A stretch of DNA of 64,000 nucleotides from an uncultured Moraxella sp. Its GTDB lineage: Bacteria > Pseudomonadota > Gammaproteobacteria > Pseudomonadales > Moraxellaceae. The stretch is taken from assembly GCF_945873075.1 (NCBI RefSeq), contig NZ_CAMCBS010000002.1, positions 1-64,000 on the forward strand. Reading direction: 5' to 3'. A program made the translations under genes and the position numbers. Below the pieces are notes generated by a model. It was given only the letters and a program-made list of their open reading frames with translations. It ran no database searches and was not told the origin of the DNA. Shown in pieces: positions 63,731 through 64,000 of this stretch (position 1 is its first letter; each line of letters opens with the position of its first letter).

Positions 63731-64000
63731 ATGCTAATTAATATTGCCAAACCACAAAAATCCCCACATCCTGTGCTAAATCTCGGCTTTCGGATATTTT
63801 TTCTAAGTGCATCCATCTTTGCCATCATCACAATGGTGGCGTGGCATTTATTACTCATTGAGCAGGTGCAGTTTTTGGCGGTGCTAAACCCTATCTTTTG
63901 GCATGGACATGAGATGCTGTTCGGTTATGGCTGTGCGGTGATTGCTGGGTTTTTATTGACAGCGGTCAAGGCATGGACGAGTGTGCCGATGCCTGTGGGC
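63731..64000 (+). CDS. nnrS: NnrS family protein, 5' part
   Basis: The first 90 codons are visible; the frame is open at the window end. The segment WHGHEMLFGYG (about 58-68) and the following AVIAGFLLTAVKAWT are the hallmarks of NnrS, a heme- and copper-containing membrane protein linked to nitric oxide metabolism and stress. The first helix is at about 18-45. Confidence 0.85.
   Translation, partial: MLINIAKPQKSPHPVLNLGFRIFFLSASIFAIITMVAWHLLLIEQVQFLAVLNPIFWHGHEMLFGYGCAVIAGFLLTAVKAWTSVPMPVG

Noticed and set aside
1-64000. CRISPR arrays, tRNA or rRNA genes, prophage or insertion sequences
   Set aside because: I read the intergenic gaps for regular spaced repeats, cloverleaf-like segments and transposase-like proteins and saw none; absence is by eye only.

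Overview
The window is one contiguous piece of a bacterial chromosome: about 65 tightly packed protein genes on both strands, short intergenic gaps, and many hairpin-plus-T-run terminators. Gene content points to a gammaproteobacterium of the Pseudomonadales, most likely a Moraxellaceae member (Moraxella/Psychrobacter/Acinetobacter-like). The indicators are an aspartate carbamoyltransferase followed by a dihydroorotase-like PyrC' that has lost its zinc ligands, fur back-to-back with bamE, pilT back-to-back with yggS, cytochromes c4 and c5, and a full-length HemJ. This is an inference from gene families; no rRNA or tRNA gene was seen.

Layout. 1-3.1 kb: EamA transporter and the electron transfer flavoprotein pair etfB-etfA. 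3.1-7.4 kb: an AT-rich orphan gene between imperfect direct repeats, then a minus-strand cluster fbp, unknown gene, TrmH-family methyltransferase, metallophosphoesterase. 7.7-11.5 kb: pyrB-pyrC'-nitronate monooxygenase-GNAT. 11.6-13.7 kb: nhaA and a TauE/SafE permease. 13.8-18.7 kb: a gentisate catabolic module (LysR regulator, gentisate dioxygenase, maleylpyruvate isomerase, fumarylpyruvate hydrolase, aromatic-acid MFS transporter). 18.9-29 kb: coaBC, two tandem fadD genes, rph, hemJ, bioB, an SCP2 protein, serB. 29-33.7 kb: an AhpA/YtjB-like membrane protein, an acidic small protein, a UPF0149 protein, two YbjQ-type proteins, a DASS anion transporter. 34-42 kb: valS, histone-deacetylase-like enzyme, YbjN protein, ccmAB, PhzF-like and nitrilase-like enzymes. 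42.2-45.7 kb: thiS, DUF423, rpoH, a TusA-like protein, zinc alcohol dehydrogenase. 45.8-53.5 kb: an oligopeptide ABC transporter with two tandem binding proteins. 53.6-64 kb: M48 protease, yqeY, rsmI, engB, cytochromes c5 and c4, a divergent membrane protein coupled to rnfH, bamE, fur, pilT, yggS and the start of nnrS.

Working together: gentisate ring cleavage yields fumarate and pyruvate, the FadD pair and ETF feed beta-oxidation electrons to the respiratory chain, c4 and c5 carry electrons in the periplasm, CcmAB belongs to the cytochrome c maturation system, and Opp brings in peptides. Most of the window is housekeeping.

Points that stand out: RpoH has an Asp/Tyr-rich N-terminal extension of about 90 residues. 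The orphan gene at 3.4 kb is AT-rich and flanked by repeats. A terminator-like hairpin sits inside the predicted leader of the DASS gene. The opp locus has duplicated binding proteins separated by hairpins. A good Fur-box-like site lies upstream of cytochrome c5. A TGC/TGG extended -10 motif recurs in front of many genes. I found no CRISPR array, prophage, transposase or integrase, and no clearly new multi-gene defence or secretion system.
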